The position numbers and the translations under genes were made by a program. Below the pieces are notes generated by a model. The model was given only the letters and a program-made list of their open reading frames with translations. It ran no database searches and was not told the origin of the DNA. 64,000 nt of DNA, from the NCBI GenBank assembly GCA_033297205.1, contig MU859121.1, positions 107,258 through 171,257 of the forward strand. Direction: 5' to 3'. This DNA comes from Pseudoneurospora amorphoporcata. Its lineage: Eukaryota > Ascomycota > Sordariomycetes > Sordariales > Sordariaceae. Shown here in pieces: positions 21,279-32,590 of this stretch (positions are counted from its first letter, which is position 1; each line of letters begins with the position of its first letter).

Positions 21279-24200
21279 TTAGAAACCGAACGGGTTATCA
21301 GGAGCTAGTACGCAACCATTGTTAGCATATAATATTCAGAAAACACACACTCTACTCGGAAAGAAAACTTACTAGCAGCAGCCAAATTCGCCCTCCTCCC
21401 CGTCGCCTGCGGCGCCAACTTCTTCGCATCACCGCTAATTCCAAACCTAACCGGGGGCGCCGGCCCCGTCTGCTGCGGCACCAGCGGCTGTTGCTGCTGA
21501 TGCTGCTGGGGTCCGTTACCAAAGCCCTGAGTGAAGCTCATGCCCGTCTGCTGGGGCTGGAGAGGAGGCGGGAGTCCACCGTAGCCGGTAGGCTGAGGCA
21601 TGAAAGGCTGTTGCTGTTGAGGATACTGACCGAAGCCGGTTTGCTGGGGTTGCATGCCGGTCATCATGGGCTGTTGCATTTGCTGTTGCTGCTGTTGCGG
21701 CATACCGAAGCCGGTGGGTTGAGGGATGAAGGGTTGTTGTTGTTGAGGAGCGAACTGGCCGAAGCCGGTCTGCTGGGGCTGCATTCCGGTCATCATGGGT
21801 TGCATGCCCGTCATCATGGGCTGTTGCATTTGTTGCTGCTGGGCCTGCATCTGAGCGGTATATTGTTGCTGGAGACGCTGCTGGGCGAGGTCGCCGAGGC
21901 TCTGGCCGGGAGGAGCGAGCTGGGGTGGCTGGAAACCGGTCATCTGAGGCTGGATAGGGGGTGGTGTGAAGGCGCTGGGTTGGGCAGACTGAGGCGCCGA
22001 AAGAGGGCGAGATGGAGGTGGGGGGGCAACGAGACCCTGGGCTGCAGTGTACTGAGGAGCAAGAGGTCTTTGGCGGGCGATGTTCTGAGGAAGCATCTGT
22101 CCACTAACAGCAGGAGGTTGCATACCGGTGAAGAAGCCGGGAGTGGCGCCGGTAAGCTGAGGGGCCTGCGCAGGAGCAACCGGAGCCGGGACCGCGGAGG
22201 GCGGAGGTAATGTGATGGCCGGTTGCACAACTGGTGGAGGAGCAACCTTCTCGGGTTCCAGAGGCTGGGTAAGCAACGACAGCTCCTGCATCGACTTGGT
22301 AAGAGCCGCTGGCGGAGGAGGTGCCGGCGCGTCAACCAGAGCAGGAGCCGGAGCGGGTGCCGGCGCAGGAGCAGGAGCAACCGCTTGCGCAGCCGGCTCA
22401 GGAGTTTTTGTCTTGCTGGGCTTGACATCCCAAGCATCATCATCAAAGCCCCCGGAGGGCTTGGAAGCAGACCTTGGCGTAGCCGCAGCCGTAGGCGATG
22501 AGGCCTTGGCACTGCCAGAGTCCTTGGAGAAAGCGTTGGGATCGACAGTGTTGCTGACCTCGACAGGGGGCGCCGGCCTGCCCTTCTTCGTGTTGTTGCG
22601 GAGCGCACCTCCTGGCCCAGAGAAGAGTCCTCCCTCACCATCCTCGCCCTTCTTGTTCCGCATGTACTTGTTGTCCAGGTACCGCATGACCTTGATAATA
22701 TCACCTTCACGCAAGCCCAAGTTCCTCAGCACAGTAGCATCAACATCTGGCAAGACACTTTCGTCGATAGCCTCCCGCAGGAAAGCCTGCGAATACCGCT
22801 CGCACAAACCAACCTGTACTTCGCAACCGAGGAAGAAGTTGAACCAGTCGTAGTCGGGCTTCTTCGAGGAGTCGATGATGGCGCCAACCCGAGAACTGGA
22901 ACCGCGGTCTCTTTCCCTGTCGCGTGTCGATCGGCTAGATCTCGAAGACTCACCGGCGGATCGCTTGTTCTTAAGGTCGGATAGGGGCTTGTCTTCGTCG
23001 AGCGATTCACCAGTTACGCGCTCCACGTACTCGAGATCCTCAACAGACATCTTCGAAACGGGCACAGCGATCTGGACACCGTTCATCTTGTGAAGCCTGA
23101 TCTTGCCATCCTTGACACCAAGGAACTGGGCCTCTACGCTGAAGGACTTGGATCGATCGGTCCATGTTCGTACCTTGGAAGGATCGGGCTCTGTCACAAA
23201 CAGTCAGTATCTGCAAGCTGCGAACAGTGAACATGGAAGTACTCACTCGACTTGCTCGACGACTTGGAGCTGCTGCTCTGACCGTTTTCGCGCCTACTGC
23301 TTCGCTGTTTTCCTCTTCTGTTATCATCTGGTGCCGACAAACTACTTCTTCGTTCTAGCAATCGCAATCCTGGGCCTACCTCAGAGTTCCTCTTCTGCTT
23401 CTCCTTCTCCTCCTCACGCTGGGCAGCCTTGATAGCCTCCTTGGTCAAGCGCGCTTCCTCTAGACGGTTCTTCTCGACTTCCGACATGCCGACCGCAATG
23501 CCGCTGATGGCTGTCTCGGGCTCTTCCCACACGCCGTTGATCTCAATGTAGCTGCTGGGGACCACACCCTCCTTGCCGTTCCTGACGCGACGAACCATCC
23601 ACCACTCGTCGCTCTTGGTATCGTCGAGAATAACAACTTCATCACCGACGCCGACGGTGACCTCATCCTCTCCCTGAGCCATAAAGTCATACAGCACGGT
23701 GCCCTTCTTCTTCTTGCCTCCCGATCCCGCGGCAATGATTTCCTTGAGGCCCTCCATGCGCACAGTTCCGGCCATGTCGCCCAGCATCGCGACGATCTCT
23801 TCAGCGGTGTCCTTGGCGCCCGCATGAAAGTCGACGCTCTTGCTTGGTCGCACGAGCTCCATAAACACGTGCTTGCCCTCCCGAGAGTAGTGTGTCATGC
23901 AATCAGCCCGCCATTCCTGCGAAGGTCCGTCGTGGGAGTGTTCCGGCGCTATCAGAATCATTCCCGTCCTCAGGTTGATGCCCAGCGTGGTCGGCATCTT
24001 CTTCTTCTTGCCCATTACCGACGTCATCTCGTTGATGTTGTACATGTGGAAACCGCCAGGGGTGAGCGCGGCGGTCTGAGGAGGAGGAGGCTGCGAGGTT
24101 CGCGGGCTGATTCCATAGTCGTCGGTGTCTTGCGATGCCGACTGGGCGGGCGGCGGAACCGGTCTGTAGGACTTTTGCTCCGGAGCAATTTGCGAATCAC

Positions 24201-25035
24201 CGCGCGGGCGGCTCGGAAGCGGCGGGGACCTAACCTCCTCTTCATAGTCTTGCGAAGCATATGACTGTCGCTGGGGCTGGGGAACACTGATGGGCGCTGG
24301 GGGTTGGAACGAAGAGCGGTTGGCCATAACCCCGGCGAGAGCGGCAGCAGGGTTGGAGGCTGCGACGGGGGTGCTTGGCTCGGAGGGCACGCTCCTGGCG
24401 GGCAGGGGCGGGCTGGCTACATCGACGCTGACGCTTGGTGTCCTCTGCGGCAGAGGCGGAGGAGGAGCATAAGCTTCCTCTTCCTCCTCGGCCTGCTGGC
24501 CAGCCTGGCCCAGTTCAATGTAGTTGGCGGGCGCGAAGCCGTAGTCGCCATCGTGGCCAACTAGGATCCAATCGGGGTCCGAAGTATCGAAGACTGAGAG
24601 CTGCGCATCCTCGGGGAAGGAGATCTCTTCGTCGGTCTGACGCGTGTACTCGTAGAGAGCGCGAGCGTATTGAACTGGTTTCGCCTGGTGTCATGGTGTT
24701 GCGCGGTCAGTTCAAGTGATCCATCTAATGATGCCAAGGCCGGCCGGCCAGCTTGCTATCCTCCAACCAAGGTCTAGGTATCCAGACGACACACTGCACG
24801 TAATCCATCTAGACCTCCATCAGACCACATCACATACCTCCTGAATGTAGTTATTCGGGATCAAGCCGACGGGCTCGTCATCGTCGGCGGCATTGGCCTT
24901 CTTCTTTGCCTTCCACCAATCATCGTCCTGGCTCTTTTCCAACACATAGAGAATGTCGCCCTCGGAGATTGTCAACTCGCCCTCGCCCTGGGGCGCGTAA
25001 TCGTAGATGGCCTTGTAGACGCCGAGGAAGCCCAT
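21279..25035 (-). CDS. sla1: Actin cytoskeleton/endocytosis adaptor Sla1
   Basis: Four exons (25035-24838, 24684-23247, 23190-21373, 21304-21279) give 1,159 aa; all junctions close in frame. Sla1 links cargo, clathrin and the Arp2/3 activator Las17 in endocytic actin patches. Domains in order are: SH3 at about 6-64 (VYKAIYDYAPQGEGELTI), SH3 at about 70-123 (ARALYEYTRQTDEEISF), SH3 at about 394-450 (GTVLYDFMAQGEDEVTV, DEWWMVRR), SHD1 at about 555-610 (WTDRSKSFSVEAQFLGVKDG; it reads NPFxD sorting signals in yeast), SHD2 at about 658-725 (SAM-like, DWFNFFLGCEVQVGLCERY), and a Pro/Gln-rich region of QTG-type repeats at about 860-1140. The last exon is only 26 nt and adds TPDNPFGF. The unspliced reading instead ends in unrelated sequence, so this exon is well supported by branch point (GCTAAC), acceptor and the family's NPF-bearing tail. 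Confidence 0.93.
21490..21960 (-). repeat. Gln/Pro-rich QTG repeat tract within sla1
   Basis: The sla1 coding sequence contains irregular tandem units of the form MMTGMQPQQTGFGQF, QQQPFIPQPTGFGM and QQQPFMPQPTGYGG, together with CAG/CAA runs (GCTGTTGCTGTTG on the plus strand). In yeast Sla1 the equivalent C-terminal repeats are phosphoregulated by Ark1/Prk1-type kinases. The count of units is likely to vary among strains. Confidence 0.75.
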
Positions 25036-26807
25036 GGCTGCTGCTGCGGGAATTCTACTCGTGTGATGCCCTCCGGATGACAGCCGGCATATATTGACGC
25101 AGAGAAGTTGTTATTACGAGGAAAAAGGAATCGGGAGAAAACGAAAGGCGCTGTTGGTGCGAATGGTGTGGCTGGTGGTGGTGGTGGTGGTGGTGGTGGT
25201 GGTATCACAAGTCTTGGTTCTGCGGGGGGGGTCGGTAAGATCAATGGAAACAAGGAGCGAGCGGCGGCGGCAGCCTGGGTGGTGACGGATTGACGGACGG
25301 GGGCGGCGCTGCGGCTGGGCAGACGTTCTGATGCACCGCTGCGGACGAGCTAGTTCTACTAGAGTGTACGGGTGCTCCTAAGCAAGGGGCAGCCGCTGGA
25401 GCAGACACTGTATGCTGGTTCCTACACTAGGATCGTGGCCGGCCAAGGCCCTCCTGTGTCGTACGGATAGCCTGTGATTTCGAAGCGAAGGAACGTCGGG
25501 GAAATGTCGACAGCGAGCACGCGCGGCTTCAGTGACCCTCTGAAGGAAGAGTTTTGTTTTGATCGTGACCGAGAGTTTGGAGTTGCGGTCGAAAATGGTC
25601 GAGCCAAGGGAGACGGGCACTGGAAATTACTTGCGTGGACCCGAGTGCTCGTTTAAATGATGTGGGCTGCCCAATTCGCTGCCAACGTGATGGGTCGGGA
25701 GCCGGTCCGGGGGTGTGTATATACGGGGGTTGCTGAATGATATACTGGAATAAGCCAACGAAGCGGTCGAGAAGAGACCTTACCAAAGGGTATACTTCAG
25801 GAGAGAAAATAAACACGGAAGAATCTTTACGTGAACAGTGAACAAAGCGCGGTCGAAGTTATTCACCCAAGAACAATCTCGTTGTTCCCGTCATAACCTC
25901 TGTTGCAAGATCGCGGAACTGGAAAGTTGGACCCCCAAAGAATTACATACATGCAACCTCCTAGCGCTGTACCTAGAGGTACCTACCCTCTCTAGAGGTA
26001 GTGTACTTTCCGCTTCTAGGGAAAAAACTGCAGCGCATCTCGATCATCATTCCCCGCAGTCGCAACCCATGGAACGACCAACCAACATGATTTGAAGCAA
26101 GGCATTGGCGCAGGAACGACGTAGAGATATGGATGAACTGTGAGACCGAACGGAGATCGTGCAGGAGCATGGAAGCGCAGCCTGCTGCATCTTCAGCGCT
26201 TCCTCCTGACCTCCAGCCTAAAACCCGTACTCGAAGATACCTCTCCGGATCGGTAACAATACCGCTAATTCACTGTATTTCTAGCATGATTATGAAAGTC
26301 AAGTTAGGTACCTTCGGCTCTTCTTCCTTTACAACTTCGTCATCCAAACTGTCTCCCAAACATCATTCAGCCAGCTGGTCTGGACCGGCAGACCCGGGAT
26401 TGGTCCTTGTCCAGCGGACCCTCGACATGAAATGAACGACCCACCGCTTGGAATATGACGCTATCTACACGTGCGGCTACGCAGTACAGTACGGTAGATC
26501 GCTGGACCTGTTCAGCTGGTGTCGTTATTTGTACACCCTCTGAAGTGTAAGGGGTTCAACCCCCTTTTTCTTGGCAGAGATAATCTGACCAAAGTCTAGA
26601 CTAGAAGCCTGTTCAAGGCAGCTTGTATAGCGAAATATCACCATTGAACTTTACACTCATACCTCAGATAAGTCTATAGACTATAGCATGCTTGCAGATA
26701 CCAGGCAGTCCAGATACCAGTTCCAGTTCAAATACTCGGGCAGCCAGCCAGCCAGCCCTGACCCAGAATGGCCCAAGTCTATATATCTTCAAGGAAACGC
26801 CCTTCAC
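25036..26807. other. sla1 promoter side, intergenic
   Basis: Upstream of sla1 lies a long stretch with a TGG/GGT trinucleotide repeat at 25173-25203 (about ten units) close to the start codon, then mixed sequence without a convincing gene. The palindrome AAGGGGTTCAACCCCCTT near 26549 looks like a tRNA T-arm at first sight, but no matching D-arm or anticodon arm precedes it. Confidence 0.5.
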
Positions 26808-27023
26808 TCACTCACAAACAACATCCAAACAATCAGGACAATCCTGCACAGGCGTGTTCCCTACCACCTCCTGCGCCATCCCCACCGTCGCTTCCGGCGG
26901 CTGCATATCCTCCATATAATCCTCCATGACAATCACGCTGGGCGTGTCCTTCCTTCTCATGGGCACCTCCACACAACACTCGCTGTCATCGACGAATTCT
27001 CCAGATGAAGTGATGTCAGCCAC
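26808..27023 (-). other. Open frame continuing after the AMP deaminase stop codon
   Basis: Immediately after the UAG that ends AMP deaminase (27026-27024), the same frame stays open for 71 codons to TGA. The composition is protein-like: EFVDDSECCVEVPMRRKDTP, SVIVMEDYMEDMQPPEATV, GNTPVQDCPDCLDVVCE. It could be a readthrough extension, a former C terminus cut off by a CAG-to-TAG change, or chance. It is listed so that it is not lost; translation is unproven. Confidence 0.35.
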
Positions 27024-30000
27024 CTACGGCTTGATTACATCGCTCTCATGCATCGAACTCTGTCGGGTGCTGGCCTTACGGCTCTGGCTGCGCGACATCA
27101 CGCCGGGGAAATACCTAGGTTCGTGCTCGGGGAGATGAAGCTCCCTCATCGAGTCTATGAGGCCGGTGGCGCTGGCGGTCCCTTGACCTTCGAGGGCGGC
27201 AGTGGGGAGTCCAAGATGGGGTAACTGTTGCATTGGGCTGGGAAGGATCTGGGATTGAGAAAGGGAGTCGGTGCCCGCGTGTGGAGAGGGCGCCGAAGTG
27301 CTGATCTTGAGCAATGTCTTCGCTTCTCCGGTGCTAGCCTTTGCAGGCGGCGCGGGAGACTTCGGAGCTGCTTGAGCGGAGGCAGCCGCTGATTCGGCTG
27401 CGAGGGCGTTGTATCTCTCAACCCTGAATTCACTTGTCAGCAGTCACTCACAAGTTGTTCTACCAAGGCATGTAAACTCACATTCCCCTTTCCTCAAGGA
27501 GAGTCCTATAGCGGAACTCCTCTCTGCGGTCAGGCACGTTGGTCTTGACCATGGCATTGCCCTGGGCTCCCGGCAAGTGGAAGTCCTTGCCCAGCCACTG
27601 TTCTTTGACAGAATACTCGTAACCACTCTGCTTCACCGAGTTCTTTGCAAGCTCGCACATGTCCACCGGGCTGAGCTTGTAGATCTGTGCCGCCACCGCA
27701 TACTCCTCAATCAGAGGCTCCTTGGTGAACGCAAACTGGAGAGGATCATCCGTGGAGAGCGATACGTTAAGGCCACGCTTGAAGTACTGGTGCATCGGGT
27801 TTCTCTCATATGCCAAGAACAACGCATTGTTGCTCAATGGCGACATGGCGATACCGATCTGCTCAAGATAGAAGACATACTGCAAAACAGGAACCTTGCG
27901 CAAGAGAAGACCGTGGCTGATGCTGTGGCAGCACAGAGCAGCGACAGCAAGATGCTCGCTGTCACCGGCTTCACCGCAGTGAGGACGGAGGACAAAAGTA
28001 TTGAAGCCCCGCTTCTTGCGCCAGTGGTTGAGCGACGCCATGTTCGCATACAAGTAGTAGATCCAGTAGCTGTAAGGAGGGTTCTGCTTGCCGTCCCAAA
28101 TCTTAGGGACGGGGAACTTCTTGAACAGTCGTCGCTCAACCTTGCTTTCATCGTCGACACTGTCCAAACCAATGACTCTCTGCAAGAAGATGTGCAACTT
28201 GGGGTGTGAGGACGGGTCCTTGGTGACCTCAAACAAGGGCTCGAAAATGTTCCGGACAACCTCCTCGAACGTGTTTACACCGCCACTAGCTTTGTAAACA
28301 TCGTAGAGGCGAGGAATCTGGATGAGCCAGCGGACGTTGTGAGAGAACAGCTTGTTGTCGACAACCCAGTTGGCAAGCTTGTCCCACTCATCGAGGGACT
28401 TGCCGTAGATGGACACACGCCACTCAACCATCTGGTATTTGCTAGACTCCAGATCCGAAATGACTTCCTTGGTGATTTCGGCCAGGTAGCGGCCGTTAAT
28501 GAAGTTGTCCGTCTTGAGGAAGATGGTACGCAAACGCGACTCGCCAATCGGGTTGTACTTGAGGTTGAACTTGTCGAAGCGGTGGAATGAATCCGTGTGA
28601 GCATGCATATCCAGGGTGTCGATACTGAGATCGTAGGCTGTGAGGTTGATACTCTCAAACACCTCCGCAAGCGTCAGGTGCTTGCCATCTCTGTAAAGCA
28701 CAATCTCGTCCGGGTATTTCTTCATCTTACTCTTGATGAAACGCAAAAGATGCTTCTGGTTCATGCAGGCCGAGTGGTGAACGTGAGTGTCGACCTTTCT
28801 GACGTTGTAGAAATCACGATGGGGCACCTTCTTGCTGTCGGCCGTCTCATCGTATCCTTCCAGAAGAACGTAGAGATCGAACCGCTTTTCAAGGTACTGA
28901 AGACGTCTGAAAGCAAAGCTCTTGCTAGGTCCGTCCGAGGAGACTGACAAAATGGATTCCAGGTCCACATAATACTCTCTCAAGGTTGGGATTTCGATGG
29001 CTGGCTTATCGGCTTCTTTGTCCTGATCGTTGCGATAGACCTGGTAAACACCATTTTCATCCAGCTTATATGTCATATCATCCGGACCAGGCGCAGGCAA
29101 CAAGTCCTCGAGCTCGAAATCCTCGCCGATATCCTGCCCAGGCTTGCGCTTCTTGCCCGTCCACCTGTACGGTGTGCCAGAGGACCCTTCGTGCTTATCG
29201 TTGTTTAGAATCATGCTGTTTGCTAGGCTGTTTCCAGCACTGTTATGAGTATGAGTGCCACGCCCAGCCTTTTCCCGGTCTTCGCTCCAGGCCGGAACCG
29301 GGGGAGGAGGATAGATGACCCAGCTAGGGTCATCCTTAGGGTTGTCGTTCGGCCCTTGGAGGGAGAGATTGATGTACTTCCGCCTGATATCGATGATCTT
29401 CTGGACATCCTGGAAGATGCCAGTAAGCTCAGCGGTGATCTGAGGGTCTGCGTCCATATAAGTGCTGCTTCCAATGCCAGAGACCATGCCGGTGTTGAGC
29501 AACGTCTCCTGTTGAGCAGCCGGGTTGATCCTCCCCGGCAACGGCGAGCCATTGGTGGTCCGAGTATGGCTATAACTGCCTGAAAGTCGCGGCATTCTCT
29601 GGTGCATAGAGGCCTCGATCAAAGGATCATTGACAGGGCCGGCGTTGAGCCCGGTGCCCATCGTGGACTCAGGGGATAGAACGGCGCTCTGGGAAAGATC
29701 CACAGGAATGTGCCTTGTTCCAGCTCCGTGACCGTGGCCTGGCGCGATGAATGGGCTGCCAATGGGAGTAGCGTGGGCGTTTGTAGGAATCTGGTTCCTC
29801 TCGACCTGGCTTCGTTGAAAGAACAGCTTGGCGTCTGTCTGAGTCATCTGGCGCTCGGTTACGGGGTCGTAGAATGTTGTCTTTTGGGGCATATCTCTAA
29901 GAAGCATGCCCTCTTCGATCTTTGCGTCTTCCGAGTGGTTTTCGGTGTGGCCCAGGCCGCGGTGGCCATCAGCGCTGCCGGGCCTGCTGCCCAGGTGGTC

Positions 30001-30259
30001 ATGCTCGATGGGGTTGTCAAACTCTGTGTCACTCATTTCATGATCTCTGTACTCTTCATCGTCGGAGTCGCGAGCCGGCAGGTGGGTAACCGCGAAGCTG
30101 GGAGACGCCGGGCTCGACGACTGGGCGCCGCGCGCGTAAGGAGAGGGTCCTGGCAGAAGATCATCAGACCAAAATCTTGAAGGTATTCGGAAGGAGAGGA
30201 CATTGGTCAAGGATCAATGACGAGGGACGTTGTGGTTCCTGCAACTTACCACCACACAT
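27024..30259 (-). CDS. amd1: AMP deaminase
   Basis: AMP deaminase hydrolyses AMP to IMP and ammonia in the purine nucleotide cycle. The main exon 30149-27482 and a last exon 27423-27024 are joined across a 58-nt intron (GTGAGT donor, TTCAG acceptor) to give ERGMVERYNALAAE. The N terminus is uncertain: no ATG opens the main frame until MSDTEFD well inside. A 10-nt first exon at 30259-30250 (ATGTGTGGTG) with a GTAAGT donor and a CCAG acceptor at 30150 joins in frame as MCGGPSPYARG, giving 1,025 aa. The catalytic domain covers about 440-900: metal ligands in VDTHVHHSACMNQKH at about 455, NPIGESRLRTIFLK, HCGEAGDSEHL, and the hallmark SLSTDDPLQF with its catalytic Asp pair at about 799. The N-terminal 200 residues and the Ser/Ala-rich C-terminal 130 are fungal extensions absent from yeast Amd1. 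Confidence 0.9.
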
Positions 30260-31153
30260 AGTAGTAGCGTCAGCAGCACAAAGAGCTGAAGTGAACTGTT
30301 GCTGCAGTGTCTGGGTGTACACAGCGGAAGCAGGTGATGACAACAAGAGGCAGATTTCCAGATTTTCCCCGCGGGATGGAAGCCCAAAACAGCGATTGGC
30401 CGTTGTAGTCTTTGGGCGCAGTCACTCTGTTTGTTGTACGTGCTGTACGACGGGTGACGACCTTTTGGCAAGGTACTGGACCTGTGTTTGTGTTGGTGAT
30501 GTTCTTTGGTGTGGTGTTAAGGTTTGTGTTGGGTTGAAGTCTGAGAAGTACATTGACTGTTGGGATGGAACCAACCTGGAAAGCCCCTCCAAACTCTGAT
30601 AGACACTCTGGTAGTCTGATACGGAGATAGGCCTATAACTGCCGTACAAAGGTGGTGCGAACTACACGTGTATCATGATATCACAACCACACCAAACCGA
30701 ACGGGATCTTCCATCTGGGCCCTGCCGCCCAATGACGCATTCGCAACCCCACCAAATAAGGCTCTTGCAGGGGCTTTTGGATGGGCCACTGACAAGCTCC
30801 CTGCGATCCCCTCCCGTCTCTGGGCTTTCAGTCCCATTTTCTGCACCCACTGCGCCTGGCAGAAGGACCGCCTGTAAAATCTGCTTGCATGCCGACCCTA
30901 GCCGCTGCAAGGGCGCACCCCTGGAGATGAGCCTCTGAATACTCTTAATTGATACCTTAGGGCGGTTCCGGCCCCTTACTCTCGGCCACTTCCGTCAACA
31001 GAGTCAATCTGTTACCTAAAAGCAGTCAACAAGCCCTAGGATCGGTATAGAACCCGAGTTTCATTCCAAAATGTCAGTCAGACACGGCTGTCTCGGCTGC
31101 TATCAAGTATACTCTGAACTTCTACAGTTACAACAAACCAAGCCCCAAGCGGA
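30260..31153. other. AMP deaminase promoter region
   Basis: About 900 bases lie between AMP deaminase and the nucleotide-sugar transporter, both on the minus strand. The stretch holds the AMP deaminase promoter and leader and the transporter's 3' untranslated region. No other gene or structured element is recognised. Confidence 0.5.
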
Positions 31154-32590
31154 TCAAGCCTTTTTAAGCGCCGGCGCGGCCGAGACCCTCCGGACCGGCG
31201 CCTTCTTCTTCCCATCCAGAGAGTACAACCCGCCAGCGCCGAACACTATCACGGCTCCCACCAAGGTTCCAAACGCCAACTTATTTCCAAATAGCCATAT
31301 GCTCAACAGCAGACTGACAAGCTTCCGGATATTGAGGACGATGGTGACTGTCAAGGCGGTCGAGGCAGCTGCCAAGAGATTGACTCCGCGGATGCAAGCG
31401 TACTGAGTCAAAACGTTCAGTGCCAAATAAAATAGTTGGCTGGGGATGTGAATGTTCTCCAAAAACTTCTGAATGCTGGGCGACAAGTTGGGGTACTCCT
31501 CGAAGTCTGGCAGCGGGAGAGTCAAGGGCGCGCTACCGGCCAGTCTCGTAAACTGTGTCTTCAACGAGGGCCAGAAAAACAGAAACAGGGGCAAGGACAG
31601 GAGATGCGAGTAAAACAGGTTCTCCTTCCAATGCGGGCCATATCTCTTGTAAGTCTCTTCTGTGTAAAGGCCCATGACAGCAGATAAGCTCTGGGCAACG
31701 AAGAGAATGGCAAGACCAACTCCAAAGTCCGAGTTCTTCTCGTGAGACTCCTTCTTGCTCGATCCCTGGAAATGTCTGTCAGTACCCGTACCCTGCATGG
31801 ACGTGCAGTATGGTGTTGGAAGGCCTACCTTGCTTTGCGCATCAGACCAAGCCGCCGTGATCACACCCACGGTGAGGAGAAGCACGGCTATGATCTGAAT
31901 TTTGGAATATCTCTTGCCCCATAACGCTCCCGCAATCATTGTAGTTATGCTGCCTCCAGAGCGCAAGATAATATGTACGGGGACCGAGATGTCGTAGCTA
32001 AAAGCATGATTGTTGAGGACATTGATAGCAAAGAATAGCGCAATATTGATCAACCATCGTTTAAGCGGGACTTGGTTCTTCTTGAGGAAGAAGGGCGGAC
32101 GGCTCCAGTCGATCTGGGACGGCAGGCCGACGAGGGCGACGAAGAGGAATTGGACAAAGGTCAAGAGTGTTCCTGCGAACGGTGGGGAGATTTGTTAGCC
32201 CAGATTCTTAGATCCGTGGTATCCGGGTCGCAAAGAATGCGCACCCGCTCGGGTAGTTGATGTCGAAAAGGACGTACCGGCACCGGGCTCAACTTTGATG
32301 ATGGACTCGAGCGCAAAGACGTTGGAACAGCACCCTCCAAAAATGAGCGAGAGCATAACTCCTATAGCTATCCATTGCGGAATCGTCTCGATGAACATGC
32401 GCCCAGCTAGCGCCATGGCGCGGCTGAAGAACGGACGGTTGTCGTCGATTCCGTACATCTCGGCCTTTTCGAGGGACGGGGCGGCATTGATGACGCGGGG
32501 CGAAGGTTCCGACACGACGTCGCGGTTCTTGTTGTTATTTACCGCATGTTGCTGCAGTTTAGGCGCCTGGCGCCGACGTGAGGCGGCCAT
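31154..32590 (-). CDS. yea4: UDP-GlcNAc transporter, Yea4/SLC35B4 (UAA) family
   Basis: Three exons (32590-32278, 32172-31829, 31765-31154) give 422 aa with about ten hydrophobic segments. Introns of 105 and 63 nt have GTACGT and GTAGGC donors and CAG acceptors. The family moves UDP-sugars from cytosol into ER or Golgi; yeast Yea4 carries UDP-N-acetylglucosamine for chitin synthesis. Diagnostic parts are IFGGCCSNVFALESIIKVEPG at about 80-102 (first membrane helix and the conserved E-P-G-x-G before the junction), FAINVLNNHAFSYDISVPVH, HIILRSGGSITTMIAG at about 172-187 (the RSG motif of the SLC35B4 branch), and the last helices GVNLLAAASTALTVTIVLNIRK and FGTLVGAVIVFGAGGLYS. A Lys-rich C-terminal end (KKAPVRR, ALKKA) could act in ER retrieval, which is inference. 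Substrate is assigned from family only. Confidence 0.85.

Noticed and set aside
21491..22853. Long plus-strand frames opposite sla1
   Set aside because: They are antisense shadows of the Pro/Gln-rich sla1 coding sequence; Leu/Ala/Arg-rich composition reflects the repeat on the other strand.
26540..26570. Possible tRNA T-arm (AGGGGTTCAACCCCCT)
   Set aside because: No D-arm, anticodon arm or acceptor stem precedes it at the correct distance, and the loop is six bases rather than seven.
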